Source: Achromobacter sp. B7
Lineage (GTDB): Bacteria; Pseudomonadota; Gammaproteobacteria; Burkholderiales; Burkholderiaceae_B
DNA: 64,000 nt
Direction: 5' to 3'
Assembly: GCF_003600685.1 (NCBI RefSeq)
Contig: NZ_CP032084.1
Span: 1,116,001 to 1,180,000, forward strand
Every line of letters begins with the position of its first letter. The first letter of the stretch is position 1. Made by a program: the position numbers and the translations under genes. Below, piece by piece: positions 1-10,128 of the stretch. The notes under the pieces were generated by a model. The model saw nothing but the letters and a program-made list of their open reading frames with translations. It did not search any database and was not told the origin of the DNA.

Positions 1-120
1 CTGGATTCGTTCGGCCAGACGACGCGCGTGGACCTGTCGTCCATTGCCGCCAACCCCAGCCTGCCCGCCAAGGAATTCCAGTTCACCGCGCCCAAGGGCG
101 TGGACATCGTCAAGATGTAA
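1..120 (+). CDS. lolA: LolA C-terminus (outer-membrane lipoprotein carrier), 5' truncated by window edge
   Basis: The first 39 codons are open and end in TAA at 118-120. The residues (DSFGQTT near the start, [14 protein letters not shown] at the end) match the C-terminal strand of LolA, the periplasmic chaperone that carries lipoproteins from LolCDE to LolB. Only the tail is visible, so the call rests on this motif and on synteny: lolA precedes rarA and serS in Bordetella-type genomes, and both lie downstream here, although about 10.9 kb of other genes sit in between. A GC-rich hairpin-like stretch without a T-run follows the stop. Confidence 0.85.
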   Translation: MDSFGQTTRVDLSSIAANPSLPAKEFQFTAPKGVDIVKM

Positions 121-165
121 GGCCGCGCCGCGCGCCGGCAGGCGCGTGGCCGGCGGTTCACCGCA

Positions 166-579
166 TCAAGGGCGCTTGTACGCCACGCAATCGATTTCCA
201 CCTTGGCGTCCACCATCAGGCTGGACTGCACGCAGGCGCGGGCGGGCGGATTTTCACCGAAGTATTCCTTGAACACCTTGTTGAACGACGGGAAATCGCG
301 CGCGTCGTCCAGCCATACGCCGCAGCGCACGACGTGTTCGGGGCCGTAGCCCGCTTCCTTCAAGATGGCCAGCAATTGCTGGATGGCCTTGTGGCATTGC
401 GCCACCGTGCCGCCCTCAATCACTTCCCCGTTTTCCATCGGCACCTGGCCGGATACGTGCAGCCAGCCGTCGGCGGCGACCGCGCGCGCGAACGGCATGT
501 GCGAACCGCCCTGGCCGGTGCCGCCACCGACGCCGTAGCGGGTGATGCCGTTTTGATCGGGAGTGGGAGTGTTGCTCAT
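166..579 (-). CDS. ridA: RidA/YjgF family enamine/imine deaminase
   Basis: A 137-residue RidA-type protein, close to the usual 125-140. RidA proteins hydrolyse reactive enamine/imine intermediates released by PLP-dependent amino acid deaminases, giving keto acids and ammonia. The conserved arginine that binds the substrate carboxylate is Arg114 in PPARACVQ, and the N-terminal half carries the usual HVSGQVP strand. The ATG at 577-579 is chosen over upstream in-frame codons because an AGGAGC ribosome site lies just before it. It is the last gene of a minus-strand D-amino-acid cluster, 50 bp after the deacylase, which suggests it detoxifies the imine made by the cluster's deaminase at 8649-9962. 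Confidence 0.9.
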   Translation of the reverse strand: MSNTPTPDQNGITRYGVGGGTGQGGSHMPFARAVAADGWLHVSGQVPMENGEVIEGGTVAQCHKAIQQLLAILKEAGYGPEHVVRCGVWLDDARDFPSFNKVFKEYFGENPPARACVQSSLMVDAKVEIDCVAYKRP

Positions 580-629
580 GGAGGTGCTCCTTAATTCGTA
601 GTGGGCAAGAATGATTCGGGCAAGGAAAT

Positions 630-2111
630 TCAGGCCGAGGCCGAATAGGGCGAGGCCGCCGCGAAGCTGGCGCGCAAATCGCCATTGCGCGGCAGCCAGC
701 GGCCCGCGCGTTCGCCGGTGGCCTGGCCGTGCCGGTAGGACAGCGCGCCGTTGACCCACACGGCCTCGATGCCAGCGGCCGTTTGCACCGGCTCGGCGAA
801 GGTAGCGCGGTCGATGACGGTATCGGGATTGAACAGCACCAGGTCGGCGTGATAGCCCTCGCGCACCAGGCCGCGATCAGCCAGGCCGAAGCGGGCGGCG
901 GAAAGACCGGTCATCTTGTGTACGGCCTGGATCAGCGGCAGCAAGCCCACGTCGCGGCTGTAGTGACCCAGCACGCGCGGAAACGCGCCCCACAGGCGCG
1001 GGTGCGGCATCGGGTCATTGGGCAAGCCGTCGGACCCCACCATCGTCAATGGATGCGACAGCACGCGGCGCACGTCGTCCTCGTGCATGTTGTGATACAC
1101 GGCGCCGGCCGGTTGCAGGCGGCGCGCGGCGTCCAGCAAGGACACGCCCCAGTCCGCCGCCACGTCGGCCAGCTTGCGCCGCGCCTGCTCGGGATGCGGC
1201 ACCGACCACGTGATGTCGATATCGAATTCGTCGGTCACCTGCTTCAAATCCAGCGTGGACGAGCTGGCCGAATACGGGTAGCAATCGCAGCCCACATGCT
1301 GCATGCGGCCTGCGTTTTCCAACGCGAACAGCACTTCCTTCGTGCGGCCCCAATTGCCCGCGCCCGCGCATTTCAGGTGCGACACCACCACCGGCACGCG
1401 CGCGTGCCCGGCAATGTCGAAAGCTTCCTGCATGGCATCCAGAATGGCGGCGAACTCGGAACGCAGGTGCGTGGTGTACAGCGCGCCGAATTCATCCAGG
1501 GCTTCTGCCAGCAGTTTGACTTCAGCGGTGTCGGCTTCAATGGCGGACGCGTAGGCCAGGCCGGTGCTCAGGCCGATGGCGCCGTGCGCCAGCGCATCGC
1601 GCAGCTGTTCGCGCATGGCCAGCACTTCGTCGCGCGTGGCGACGCGGTCCAGGCGGTCCATGTGGTTGCTGCGCAGGGCGGTATGGCCGACCAGCGCGGC
1701 CACGTTCACGGCGGGACGCGCCGCTTCGATGGCGCGCGTGTAGTCGCTGAACGAGGGGTAGTTGAAGTCTTCACGGCCACCCAGCAGGTTCATCGGATCC
1801 GGCGGGTCGGCGCGCAGCGACACGGGCGAGGCGCTGATGCCGCAGTTGCCCACCACCACGGTGGTCACGCCCTGCGACAGCTTGGGCAACATGCCCGGAG
1901 TGCGGATCACGTTGGTGTCGTCGTGCGTGTGCACGTCGATGAAGCCGGGCGCCAGCGCCAGGTCGGTGCCATTGATGATCTGGCGTGCCTGCGCGCCCGG
2001 CAAGGCGCCGATGGCTGCGATGCGGCCGTCGGCCAGCGCAACGCTGGCGCGGTACTCGGGGCCGCCGGTGCCGTCCAGGATACGGACGTTGCCGATAAGG
2101 GTGTCGTACAT
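630..2111 (-). CDS. N-acyl-D-amino-acid deacylase (D-aminoacylase), amidohydrolase superfamily
   Basis: A 493-residue enzyme that should release a free D-amino acid from its N-acyl form. The amidohydrolase metal site is visible: His61-x-His63 in FIDVHTHDD, the cysteine ligand typical of D-aminoacylases (Cys90 in VGNCGIS), His214 (TTHLRSE), His243 (VSHLKC) and the catalytic Asp359 (GSDGLPND). Family length is about 480-500. ATG at 2109-2111 is preferred; an in-frame TTG at 2129 would add six residues and overlap the stop of the upstream RpiR gene. It is co-directional with the regulator (14 bp gap) and a dipeptide-type importer, so the substrate probably arrives through that transporter. A D-glutamate- or D-aspartate-specific variant cannot be excluded. 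Confidence 0.9.
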   Translation of the reverse strand: MYDTLIGNVRILDGTGGPEYRASVALADGRIAAIGALPGAQARQIINGTDLALAPGFIDVHTHDDTNVIRTPGMLPKLSQGVTTVVVGNCGISASPVSLRADPPDPMNLLGGREDFNYPSFSDYTRAIEAARPAVNVAALVGHTALRSNHMDRLDRVATRDEVLAMREQLRDALAHGAIGLSTGLAYASAIEADTAEVKLLAEALDEFGALYTTHLRSEFAAILDAMQEAFDIAGHARVPVVVSHLKCAGAGNWGRTKEVLFALENAGRMQHVGCDCYPYSASSSTLDLKQVTDEFDIDITWSVPHPEQARRKLADVAADWGVSLLDAARRLQPAGAVYHNMHEDDVRRVLSHPLTMVGSDGLPNDPMPHPRLWGAFPRVLGHYSRDVGLLPLIQAVHKMTGLSAARFGLADRGLVREGYHADLVLFNPDTVIDRATFAEPVQTAAGIEAVWVNGALSYRHGQATGERAGRWLPRNGDLRASFAAASPYSASA

Positions 2112-2125
2112 CTTGGGTTCCAGGT

Positions 2126-2998
2126 TCAATCGCCCAGCGGCAAGCGGTTGGGGCCACCACGGTGTTCGTCCAGCGCCAGTTTGATGCGGCGCAGGCGTTC
2201 GCGGTTTTCCTCTTGGTTCAGCATGGCCAGTTCGGTGGACAGCAAGTCGATGGCCAGCATCATCGCGTAGCGCGATGCCGAGGGTTTGTAGATGAAGTCG
2301 GTTTCGTCCGTGCGGATGGGCAGCACCACATCGGCCAGCTTGGCCAGTTCGGACGTGGCGTCGGTGATGGCGACGATGCGGGCGCGATACTGCTTCACAA
2401 TGCGGGCCGCGCCAAGGATTTCCGGCGTCAGGCCCGACGCCGACAACACCAGCACGGCGTCGTGCTCGGTAAGCGTGGCGGCCACCATGCGCAGCAGCAC
2501 GGCATCGCTGTACACCGCGATGGGGTAGCCCAGCCGCACCAGCCGCGACTGCACTTCCTGCGCCAGCACGGCCGAGGCGCCGCCCATGCCGAACACGTAG
2601 ATCATCCGCGCGCCGTCCACGATGGATGCCGCCTGTTCGAATAGCGGTTCGGTGAACGTGGGCAGATGCGCGCGCAAGGTGCTTTCGATGTCGGCGTAGA
2701 TGCGTGCGTAAAAGGTGCTTTCCTCGGCCGGCGCGCTGGGGTCCAGAAAGCGGCTGCCCACCGTGCTGGCCTGCGCCAATTTCATTTTCAGGTCGCGCGT
2801 GTCGTCGCAGCCCACGGTGCGCGCAAAGCGCGAAATCGTGGCGATGCTGACCCCGGCCTTGGTGGCCAGCTGGTCGACGGTGGCGCTGGCGCCCCAGATG
2901 ATGTCGTCAAGAATGGCGTCGGCCACCTTGCGTTCGGTCACGCTCAATGCGTCCCGCCGACTGCGTATCTGGAAGACGATGTCGCGGATGATGTCCAT
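2126..2998 (-). CDS. RpiR-family transcriptional regulator (HTH + SIS domain)
   Basis: A 290-residue protein with an N-terminal RpiR helix-turn-helix (about residues 1-77, with SVTERKVADAILDD and a recognition helix around GVSIATISRFARTVG) and a C-terminal SIS sugar-isomerase-like sensor (about 130-265, core VFGMGGASAVLAQEV). The ATG at 2996-2998 has an AGGAAA site upstream; the longer in-frame extension into the ABC gene is rejected. It lies inside the operon, between the transporter and the deacylase, so it is the likely local regulator. SIS-domain regulators usually sense phosphosugars; in D-amino-acid clusters the ligand may be an acylated sugar or amino-acid derivative, which is inference. 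Confidence 0.9.
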   Translation of the reverse strand: MDIIRDIVFQIRSRRDALSVTERKVADAILDDIIWGASATVDQLATKAGVSIATISRFARTVGCDDTRDLKMKLAQASTVGSRFLDPSAPAEESTFYARIYADIESTLRAHLPTFTEPLFEQAASIVDGARMIYVFGMGGASAVLAQEVQSRLVRLGYPIAVYSDAVLLRMVAATLTEHDAVLVLSASGLTPEILGAARIVKQYRARIVAITDATSELAKLADVVLPIRTDETDFIYKPSASRYAMMLAIDLLSTELAMLNQEENRERLRRIKLALDEHRGGPNRLPLGD

Positions 2999-3035
2999 GT
3001 GGGGTTTCCTGGGTCTGATCGGGTCGTGCAATGCG

Positions 3036-4033
<998 letters not shown>

Positions 4034-4037
<4 letters not shown>

Positions 4038-5041
4038 ATCGGATTCACCTTGATGCAGCGCGCGCGGTGTTCCGCTTGCACCGCAACCAGTTCGGGCACG
4101 GCGGCGCGGCAATCGTCCGCCGCCAGTTCGCAGCGCGGGGCGAAGGTGCAGCCGGCGGGCAGCGACAGCACGCTGGGTACGTTGCCGGGAATGGCGCGCA
4201 GCCGTTCGCCCGAAGCCAATAGCGCGGCCGTGGGCAGGCAGGACAAGAGGCCGCGGGTGTACGGGTGCGTGGGTTTTTCGAACAGGTCGTAGACACCCGC
4301 GTCTTCCACCACGCGGCCGGCGTACATGACGGCGACGCGGTGCGCGATTTCCGCCACCACGCCCAGGTTGTGCGTGATGAACAGGATGCTCATGTTCATT
4401 TCTTTTTGCAGCCGGCGCAGCAGGTCCAGAATCTGCGCCTGCACGGTCACGTCCAACGCGGTGGTGGGCTCGTCGGCGATCAGTACCGCCGGGTTGCAGG
4501 CCAGCGCCAGGGCGATCATCACGCGTTGCCGCATGCCGCCCGACATCTGGTGCGGATATTCGTTGACGCGCCGGTCGGCGGCCGGGATCTCGACGCGTTC
4601 CAGCATTTCGCGGGCGCGGCGGATGGCCGACGCGTACGAGCCGCCTTCGTGCTGCAACACGGCTTCGGCGATCTGGTCGCCCACCGTGTACAGCGGGTTC
4701 AGGCTGGTCATGGGTTCCTGGAAGATCATGGCGATTTCGGCGCCGCGTATCTTCTGCAGGGTGGCGGACGAAGCGCGCGCCAGGTCATGCTGCACGCCCT
4801 GGCGGTCGCGAAACAGGATCTTGCCCGCTTCGATGCGGCCCGCCGGTTTGGGCAACAGCCCCATGATGGACAGGCTGGTCACGGATTTTCCGGAACCGGA
4901 TTCGCCCACGATGGCCAGCGTTTCACCGCGCGCCAGATCAAAGGTGACGCCGTCCACGGACTTGGCGATGCCGTCGCGGCTGTGGAACCAGGTCTTGAGC
5001 CCTTCCACGGACAGCACGACGTCTCGGTTGCTTGACGTCAT
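4034..5041 (-). CDS. Dipeptide/oligopeptide ABC transporter ATP-binding protein (DppD-like)
   Basis: A 335-residue ATPase: Walker A GESGSGKS (46-53), signature MSGGMRQRVMIALAL, Walker B VLIADEPTTALD, and the C-terminal GCTFAPRC cysteine cluster of the Opp/Dpp family. It forms a heterodimer with the DppF-like protein on the cytoplasmic face of the permease. ATG at 5039-5041 is chosen: it lies 2 bp after the permease stop, and residues upstream of it in frame are non-homologous readthrough of the permease gene. Confidence 0.93.
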
Positions 5042-5043
5042 GA

Positions 5044-5919
5044 TTACAGCTCCTTGCGCAGGCGCGGGTCGAGTACGTCGCGCAGCCCGTCGCCCACCAA
5101 TTGCAGCGACAGCACGGACAGCACGATGGCGATGCCGGGGAAAATCATGATCCAGTCCGCCGACCCCATGTATTGCTGGCCGGCGTTGATCATGGTGCCC
5201 CAGGTGGGGATGTCGGGCGAAACGCCCACGCCCAGGAACGACAGGCCGGCTTCGGCCAGAATCGCGTAGGCGAAGATGAACGTGCCTTGCACCAGAATGG
5301 GCGACACCAGGTTGCGCAGCACGTGCACGGTGACGATGCGCCACGTGGGCACGCCCAGCGCGCGGGCGGCTTCCACGAACGGCAATTCACGGATCACCAG
5401 CGTGGAGGCGCGCACGATGCGGGCCAGGCGGGGCGTGTAGACGATGCCCAGCGCAATCACTACGTTGATCAGCGAGGGGCCCAGCGCGGCCACCAGCGAA
5501 ATGGCCAGCAGGATGTCGGGAAACGCCATCATGGCGTCGATCAGCCGCGAGACGAATTTGTCGGCCGAGCGGAAGAAGCCGGCGATCAGCCCCAGCGCGA
5601 TGCCCAGCACGCTGGACACGATCACGACCGAAAAGCCCACCATCAGCGACAGGCGGCCGCCGTAGATGACGCGGCTGAAGACGTCGCGGCCAAAGTCGTC
5701 GGTGCCGAACCAGTGCGCGGCGCCCGGCGCCTTCAGCCGGTTCATGATGGACAGCTTGAAGGGATCGTAGGGGCTGACCCACGGCGCCAGCAGCGCGGCG
5801 GCCACCAGCACGATGATGACGATCAGACTCAAGAGCACGGTCTTGCGCGACACCAGCAGGCGCAGCACCTGCCAGCGGTCGGCGCCGCCGGCGGATTGGG
5901 GGGAAGTTGCAATAGCCAT
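5044..5919 (-). CDS. ABC transporter permease (DppC-like)
   Basis: A 291-residue inner-membrane permease. An N-terminal OppC-type segment with one membrane helix (about residues 27-49, LLSLIVIIVLVAAALLAP) is followed by the periplasmic HWFGTDDFGRDVFSR motif diagnostic of DppC/OppC, and a five-helix permease core with the EAA loop near EAARALGVPTWRIVTVHVLRN. The start ATG lies 1 bp after the stop of the DppB-like gene, so the two are coupled. Confidence 0.93.
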   Translation of the reverse strand: MAIATSPQSAGGADRWQVLRLLVSRKTVLLSLIVIIVLVAAALLAPWVSPYDPFKLSIMNRLKAPGAAHWFGTDDFGRDVFSRVIYGGRLSLMVGFSVVIVSSVLGIALGLIAGFFRSADKFVSRLIDAMMAFPDILLAISLVAALGPSLINVVIALGIVYTPRLARIVRASTLVIRELPFVEAARALGVPTWRIVTVHVLRNLVSPILVQGTFIFAYAILAEAGLSFLGVGVSPDIPTWGTMINAGQQYMGSADWIMIFPGIAIVLSVLSLQLVGDGLRDVLDPRLRKEL

Positions 5920-5920
5920 A

Positions 5921-6862
5921 TCAGTAGCGCACCCGGGGGTCGACCAGCAGGTAGAGCAGATCGATGATCAGGTTGATCAGGACGTAGATGGCCGCGATGA
6001 TCAGCAGCGCGCCCTGGATGACGGGGTAGTCGCGGCGCAGCACCGCCGACACCACCAGACTGCCCACGCCGGGCAGGCCGAACACGGTCTCGGTCACGAC
6101 GGCGCCGCTGATCAAGAGCGCGGTGGTCAGGCCCAGCACGGTCAGGATGGGAATCAGCGCGTTGCGCACGGCGTGCTTCAGGATGACCTTGCTTTCCGGC
6201 AGGCCCTTGGCACGCGCGGTGCGCACGTAATCGTCGCGCAGTACGTCCAGCATGCTGGCGCGGATAAAGCGGGTGATCAACGCCGAATTGACCAGGCCCA
6301 GCACCACGGCGGGCAGGATCAGGTGCGACAGGCGAGTGGCCAGCGAGGCGTCCGGGCCGCCATAGCCCGACACCGGCAGCCAGCCCAGCTTTACCGAGAA
6401 AATCTGCATCAGCAGCAGGCCCAGCCAGAAGCTGGGCACGCTGGAGGTAAACATCGAGAACGACAGCACCGACTGGTCCAGCGTGGTGCCGCGCTTGACC
6501 GCCGACAGGATGCCGACCGGCAGGGCGATGGCGCTGGCAATCAGCAGCGACATCAACGTCAGCAAAATAGTGGGCTCGGCACGGTCAGCCAGCGCCGACA
6601 GCACGGGCTTGTTCATGAAGATGGACTGGCCCAGGTCGCCTTGCACCAGCTTGCCCAGCCACGATACGTATTGCAGCGCCATGGGCTGGTCCAGCCCCAG
6701 TTGCGCGCGCAGCGCGGCGATGTCCTGCTGGCTGGCCTGTGGCCCAAGCATCACAGCCGCCGGATCGCCGGGTGTGACGCGAATGATGACGAACACGATG
6801 GTCGCGACGATAAACATCACGGCCACCAGCCCGACCAGCCGGTTCAAAAGATAACGCAACAC
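5921..6862 (-). CDS. ABC transporter permease (DppB-like)
   Basis: A 313-residue permease with the N-terminal helix MLRYLLNRLVGLVAVMFIV, the DppB/OppB GDPAAVMLG motif at about residue 31, the GDLGQSIF motif, and an EAA loop around VRTARAKGLPESKVILKHAVRNALIP. It forms the translocation channel with the DppC-like protein. The gene follows the periplasmic binding protein gene after about 100 bp, the usual spacing in dpp operons. Confidence 0.93.
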   Translation of the reverse strand: MLRYLLNRLVGLVAVMFIVATIVFVIIRVTPGDPAAVMLGPQASQQDIAALRAQLGLDQPMALQYVSWLGKLVQGDLGQSIFMNKPVLSALADRAEPTILLTLMSLLIASAIALPVGILSAVKRGTTLDQSVLSFSMFTSSVPSFWLGLLLMQIFSVKLGWLPVSGYGGPDASLATRLSHLILPAVVLGLVNSALITRFIRASMLDVLRDDYVRTARAKGLPESKVILKHAVRNALIPILTVLGLTTALLISGAVVTETVFGLPGVGSLVVSAVLRRDYPVIQGALLIIAAIYVLINLIIDLLYLLVDPRVRY

Positions 6863-6965
6863 GATAGAGTCCTAGAAAAGCGGCAATCAGTGCACGCGGA
6901 GCGAAAGACGGCTGGGACGCGGCAGGCGGCGGGATCATTCACCGCCTGGCCGCGCGTTTCCCTAC

Positions 6966-8525
6966 TTACTTGGCGCTTTTCCAGGCGTTCCAGAAGTACG
7001 GCCACGGAGCGGGCTGCGTGCCTTGCAACGACGGCGAGCGCGCGGCCTGGGCGTTGAAGTCGCCCACCTTCACGAAGGGGATTTCGTCATACACGGCCTG
7101 CTGCACGTCGGCCCAGCGCTTGATGCGTTCTTCCTGTGTGCGCGCCTGGTTGAAGGCGTCCATCACCTGCGCGCGGCGCGGCGTGTCCCACCAGCCGGGG
7201 GCGTCCTTGGACGGGAAATCGATCAGCGCGGGTTCGGGCAGGAACACGCTGTGGGTAATGAAGATGTCCCACACGGCGGGGTCCTGGCGGCGCTGCGTCA
7301 GCGTGGCCCAGTCCACCACCTGCATGTCCACCGTGAAGCCGGCGGCCTTCAGGTATTCCGCGGCCACCAGCGCCATCTTGTAATGGAATTCGTACTGCTG
7401 GCTGGTCAGGATGCGGATCTTCTTGTCGGCCACGTTGGCGCCGTCAAGCAGCTTCTTGGCGGCGGCGGCATCACCCTTGTTGTAGACCTTGCCGCCCAGC
7501 GACGTGGCCCACGGGTAGCCTTCCGGATACAGGTCGCCGTTCAGCTTGTAGAAGTCCTTGTTGCCGAAGGCGGCGAACAGCATGTCTTCTTCATTCAGCG
7601 CCAGCTGCACGGCCTGGCGCACCGCCAGGTTGGACATGATGCCTTGCTTGGTGTTGAGCACCAGGCGCGGCCAGCCGAAAGGCTTGAGCATCACCGGGTC
7701 GGAACGGCCACCCTTGAGCTTGGCCAGCGCTTCCACCGGCAGCGAGTCGACGTAGTCGAACTGACCGGCGGCGGCGGCTTCGGAACGCGTGTTGGCGTTG
7801 CTGACCGGCACAAAGCGGATTTCGTCCAGGTACTGCTTGCGCGCGCCGCCGTAGCCGTCGGGCTCGCCGTCGCGTTGCTTGTAGCCGTCAAAGCGCACCA
7901 ACTGGATGTACTGGTCGGGCACGCGGGCCTTCAACTGGTACGGACCCGTGCCGACGATTTCGGTCAGCACCGGCGCAATCTTGCCCTTGGGCATGATGAC
8001 GGCGGCGGCGTTGTTCATGGCCAGCAGCGCGGTCAGCGGCGCGTAGGGCTGCTTGAGCGTGATGCGGATGGTGTTGGCGTCGGGCGCCTCGATGCTGCTG
8101 ATGACCTTGGCCGCGCCCTTGCCGCGCGTGGCGGTTTCGGTCCAGCGCTTCAAGGACGCCAGCACGTCGGAGGAGTCCATCTTCGAGCCGTCATGGAACG
8201 TGATGCCCTGGCGCAGCGCAATCGTGTAGACCAGGCCGTCGGGCGTGACGTCGGGCATCTTGTCGGCCAACAGCGGGGTCAGGTTCCACTTGGCGTCGAA
8301 GGTGTAGAGCGTTTCGAAGAAATGCTGCGTCAGGATGCCGACCAGATCCGCCGTGCTGGTCATCGGGTCCAGCGTGGGCGGTTCACCGATGGTGGCGACG
8401 GAAATCGTGCCCCCCTTGACCGGCGTGGCACTCAGGGCGGGGGAGGTCATTGCGGTCAAGCCAATTGCGCCGGCCGCGAGCAGGCTGGTCAGCCCACTGC
8501 CTCGCCGGGAGGGTCGGAAGTTCAT
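6966..8525 (-). CDS. Periplasmic peptide-binding protein (SBP family 5, DppA/OppA-like)
   Basis: A 519-residue exported binding protein. The N-terminus has two arginine pairs, a hydrophobic core (LTSLLAAGAIGLTAM) and an ALSA cleavage site near residue 32. The mature part opens with GGTISVATIGEPPTLDPM, typical of family 5 peptide binders, and has the TFHDGSKMDSSDVLASLKRW segment. The ATG is preceded by GGAGAGA. It should capture the imported peptide or acyl-D-amino acid and deliver it to the DppBC-like permease. Exact ligand cannot be read from sequence. Confidence 0.93.
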   Translation of the reverse strand: MNFRPSRRGSGLTSLLAAGAIGLTAMTSPALSATPVKGGTISVATIGEPPTLDPMTSTADLVGILTQHFFETLYTFDAKWNLTPLLADKMPDVTPDGLVYTIALRQGITFHDGSKMDSSDVLASLKRWTETATRGKGAAKVISSIEAPDANTIRITLKQPYAPLTALLAMNNAAAVIMPKGKIAPVLTEIVGTGPYQLKARVPDQYIQLVRFDGYKQRDGEPDGYGGARKQYLDEIRFVPVSNANTRSEAAAAGQFDYVDSLPVEALAKLKGGRSDPVMLKPFGWPRLVLNTKQGIMSNLAVRQAVQLALNEEDMLFAAFGNKDFYKLNGDLYPEGYPWATSLGGKVYNKGDAAAAKKLLDGANVADKKIRILTSQQYEFHYKMALVAAEYLKAAGFTVDMQVVDWATLTQRRQDPAVWDIFITHSVFLPEPALIDFPSKDAPGWWDTPRRAQVMDAFNQARTQEERIKRWADVQQAVYDEIPFVKVGDFNAQAARSPSLQGTQPAPWPYFWNAWKSAK

Positions 8526-8648
8526 GATTCTCTCTCCAGAGGGTCAAAAACAAACAGGTTGTCGCGTGTGATCGGATTCGCGCCGGGATCCCGGTCGTCG
8601 TGCAGCAGCCCCCTTGGGCCAGGCGCGTTGCGGCGGGCTAGGGGGCGT

Positions 8649-9962
8649 TCAGAAGAAGGTTTCGGCTACGTCGGTGACGCGGTACTGCTCGTCCACCAAC
8701 AACACCTGGCGCCACTTGTCGAACGTCAGGCAGGGGTGGGAAATGTCGAAAGCGATCATGTCGCCGACCTGGATGTCGTCGCCGTCGGCGATCTGCATGA
8801 AGGCATGCTGGTCCATCATGGCGGTCAGCTTCCACGCCTGGGGCGCGGCGCAGGGGGCGTTTTGGCCCGGCGTGGCGTCGCCCGGCGAGGCGTCGCCCGG
8901 CCTGGCGCGGCCGGGCCGATAATGCAGCGCGGGCGTCGGCAGGCCGGCGTCGAAAGCCGCATCGCGCTTGCCCAGCGCAATAATGGCGCGGCCCGGTTCA
9001 GGCAGCGACTGCACATAGGCCCAGACTTGCAAGGCGGGCAGCAGGCCCGGTTCCATTTTTTGCGCGACGGGGTTGTGGGCGTTGATGCGTTCAGCGGCGG
9101 ACCGGTAGACGCCCACGTCGTGCGACACATAGCAGCCGGGGCGCAGGATCACTTCCAGCGGCGCGCCGATATCCAGCTGCGAGAATTCTTCGGCCACCAC
9201 ATCGAACCAGGCCGAGCCCGCGCCGGAAATAATGGCGGGGCCGTTCTTGCGCAGACGGCCGGCCGTGGCCAGCCCGCGCAGCGCATCGGTGGCGCGGCGC
9301 AGGAACGCGCGGATCGCGCCTTCTTCCTGCAACACGCCTTCATAGACTTCAATGCCCGCCAGCGCCAGGCTAGGCCAACGGCCAATTTCGTCGATCACCG
9401 CTTGCAACTGCGCATCATCGCGCACGCCGGTGCGTCCGCCCGTGGGGCCAAGCTCGATCAGCACAGGCAAAGTCAGGCTCTGTTCGGCAAAGAACTGGCC
9501 TAGCTGGGCGGCGTTGGCGGGGGAATCGACGATGCAGAAGTAGGTGAACGCCGGATCTTGCAACAGGCGCGCGATGATGGCCATGTTGGCGCGGCCCACC
9601 AATTGGTTGGCCATCAGCACGCGGCGGATGCCGTGCTGGTACGCGGCCAGCACCTGCGGCGCGGTCGCCAGCGTGATACCCCATGCGCCGTTGTCGATCT
9701 GGCGCTTGAACAGCGCCGGGCTCATGGTGGTCTTGCCGTGGGGCGCCAGCTTGACGTGGTACGCCTCCATGAACTGCTGCATCCATTGCAGGTTGTGGCG
9801 CACGCGCGCTTCGTACAACACGGCCACGGGCAGACTGACGTCTTCGTCCAGCAGGTTCCAGTTCAGGGCGGCCACACCGGCCGTCGTACAGGACTCGGGG
9901 AACGCGCCCAGGCCTTTGCCGTTCACATCCAACAGGGCTGCGGGGGAAGAGGAATGGATCAT
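8649..9962 (-). CDS. PLP-dependent amino acid deaminase, D-serine dehydratase/alanine racemase-fold III
   Basis: A 437-residue fold-type III PLP enzyme of the D-threonine aldolase/D-serine dehydratase-like family annotated as amino acid deaminase. The PLP lysine is probably Lys77 in LAPHGKTTMSP; the C-terminal half carries the metal/PLP-associated stretch around AFDISHPCLTFDKW. The start is uncertain: ATG at 9960-9962 gives a normal N-terminus, while an ATG at 10011-10013 would add 17 lysine-rich residues, has no ribosome site and falls inside a palindrome at 10008-10023. First gene of the minus-strand cluster; it should convert D-amino acids released by the deacylase into an imine/keto acid, with RidA finishing the reaction. 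Confidence 0.88.
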   Translation of the reverse strand: MIHSSSPAALLDVNGKGLGAFPESCTTAGVAALNWNLLDEDVSLPVAVLYEARVRHNLQWMQQFMEAYHVKLAPHGKTTMSPALFKRQIDNGAWGITLATAPQVLAAYQHGIRRVLMANQLVGRANMAIIARLLQDPAFTYFCIVDSPANAAQLGQFFAEQSLTLPVLIELGPTGGRTGVRDDAQLQAVIDEIGRWPSLALAGIEVYEGVLQEEGAIRAFLRRATDALRGLATAGRLRKNGPAIISGAGSAWFDVVAEEFSQLDIGAPLEVILRPGCYVSHDVGVYRSAAERINAHNPVAQKMEPGLLPALQVWAYVQSLPEPGRAIIALGKRDAAFDAGLPTPALHYRPGRARPGDASPGDATPGQNAPCAAPQAWKLTAMMDQHAFMQIADGDDIQVGDMIAFDISHPCLTFDKWRQVLLVDEQYRVTDVAETFF

Positions 9963-10007
9963 GGCGGCGCGCTCGTTATGGAAAATATTTACGTGGAAAT
10001 GCTTTTT

Positions 10008-10023
10008 TTTCATTATCGTGAAA
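10008..10023. promoter_or_regulatory. Candidate operator palindrome in the divergent promoter region
   Basis: TTTCATTATCGTGAAA is an inverted repeat (TTTCA/TGAAA arms, 6-nt centre) in the 166-bp AT-rich gap between the minus-strand D-amino-acid cluster and the plus-strand hydrolase. Known RpiR-family operators often have TGAAA/TTTCA-like half-sites, so the cluster's own regulator is the best candidate to bind here. The assignment is inference. Confidence 0.45.
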
Positions 10024-10128
10024 GAAATTTACAAAGGCAGCTAGGACTTACCCGTACGGTGCGGGCCGGCCGAGTTGGCGCGACAATAGGAAATTCGCGA
10101 AAAAAACGCGCTCCATGAAGGAATAGCC

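Noticed and set aside
121..165. Rho-independent terminator between lolA and the RidA gene
   Set aside because: Some GC-rich dyad symmetry is present but there is no T-run on either strand.
9963..10013. Earlier ATG for the PLP deaminase (lysine-rich 17-residue extension)
   Set aside because: No ribosome site, and the codon lies inside a palindrome likely to be regulatory.
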